Origin: Candidatus Caccocola faecipullorum | GTDB taxonomy: Bacteria; Synergistota; Synergistia; Synergistales; Synergistaceae | NCBI GenBank assembly: GCA_018716365.1 | Contig: DVKA01000020.1 | Location: 1 to 5,075 of the forward strand | Reading direction: 5' to 3' | Length of the DNA stretch: 5,075 nt | Made by a program: the position numbers and the translations under genes | Notes under the pieces: model-generated | Database searches by the model: none | What the model saw: only the letters and a program-made list of their open reading frames with translations | Told to the model about the DNA's origin: nothing | In this document: positions 4,677 to 5,075 of the stretch, piece after piece | Position numbering within the stretch: position 1 is the first letter of the stretch | How the letters are laid out: each line of letters opens with the position of its first letter

Positions 4677-5075
4677 CTAAGGTCGCGGAGCTTCGCCCTC
4701 TGCGGCCTCGCCGCACATGCCTGTGGTCAGCTCGCGCAGCACGATAAGTGTGTAGGTTCTGCCTATGGTCTTGTAAAGATAATCCATAAAAACGCTCAGT
4801 TCGTCTTTATTGGCTATATGGACTTCCAGCATATAGTCATATTCTCCTGAAATCATGTAAATGTTAAACACTTCGTCTCTGTCTGCAAGAAAATGCGGCA
4901 TATCGCCGATGAATTTGTCGTCTTTCAGCAGGATGAACGCATGGATGGCATAGCCGAACTTGCCCCAATCGACCTTGGCGTTGTAAGATAAAATTACGTT
5001 TTTCTCTTCCATTTTCTTCGTCCTGTCGTAAACCGACGAAGTAGACAGAGCGATTTTTTCTCCCAGCTGTTTGTA
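4677..5075 (-). CDS. Lrp/AsnC-family transcriptional regulator (5' end outside the window)
   Basis: The visible 132 residues run from the window edge to a TAG at 4677-4679. The first residues, YKQLGEKIALSTSSVYDRTK, are the end of an AsnC-type helix-turn-helix, continuing into KMEEKNVILSY, the usual linker. The rest is a RAM effector domain of alternating strands and helices (GKFGYAIHAFILLK, then FNIYMISGEYDYMLEVHI, then YTLIVLREL). Lrp/AsnC proteins are usually about 150-165 residues, so roughly 20-30 N-terminal residues are missing. The ATG at 5012 is internal, since the frame is open and homologous upstream of it. Such proteins form dimers to octamers and sense amino acids or related metabolites. 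The gene converges on the transporter, so it is probably a separate unit; a role in this locus is possible but unsupported. Its target and ligand cannot be assigned. Confidence 0.9.
   Translation of the reverse strand, partial: YKQLGEKIALSTSSVYDRTKKMEEKNVILSYNAKVDWGKFGYAIHAFILLKDDKFIGDMPHFLADRDEVFNIYMISGEYDYMLEVHIANKDELSVFMDYLYKTIGRTYTLIVLRELTTGMCGEAAEGEAPRP

Overview
The window looks like an accessory quaternary-amine catabolism locus from a GC-rich anaerobic bacterium. Protein-coding stretches are strongly GC-rich but still use the Ile codon ATA heavily. Together with the non-pyrrolysine MttB-family methyltransferase, this would fit Synergistota or a similar anaerobic gut or sediment lineage. 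That placement is an inference from gene content and codon style, not a demonstrated taxonomy.

Layout: (1) Bases 1-32 hold what may be the last codons of an upstream gene. (2) Bases 33-433 are a GC-rich, hairpin-dense stretch without a convincing gene. (3) Bases 434-502 hold a short AT-rich regulatory island with a good extended -10 promoter and an 18-bp near-perfect palindrome. (4) Bases 526-1206 encode a GntR-family regulator of the FadR/FCD type. (5) Bases 1336-2772 encode a complete MttB-superfamily methyltransferase with no in-frame TAG. (6) Bases 2773-3011 form a 239-base intergenic region with several nested inverted repeats and a terminator-like hairpin plus T-run just before the next ribosome binding site. 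(7) Bases 3012-4538 encode a BCCT-family betaine/carnitine/choline-type transporter that is full length except for one in-frame TAG at codon 149. (8) A strong terminator at 4560-4607 separates it from a convergent minus-strand Lrp/AsnC-family regulator (4677-5075), whose 5' end lies outside the window.

The genes read as a substrate-uptake and demethylation module. The BCCT carrier would import a quaternary amine (glycine betaine, carnitine, proline betaine, choline or similar). The MttB homologue would move a methyl group from it to a corrinoid protein encoded elsewhere. The FCD-type GntR regulator would sense the substrate or a product. No corrinoid protein, corrinoid activase or corrinoid:tetrahydrofolate methyltransferase gene is in view.

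The most striking observation is the TAG in the transporter. By motif alignment it replaces a tryptophan that, in BetP, belongs to the aromatic cage binding betaine (the HPWAIY motif of TM4). It differs from TGG by one base, and no other disruption is seen. It is either a very recent amber mutation, a sequencing error, or a suppressed/recoded codon. Pyrrolysine is worth excluding because the neighbour is an MttB homologue, but two other genes here appear to end at TAG.
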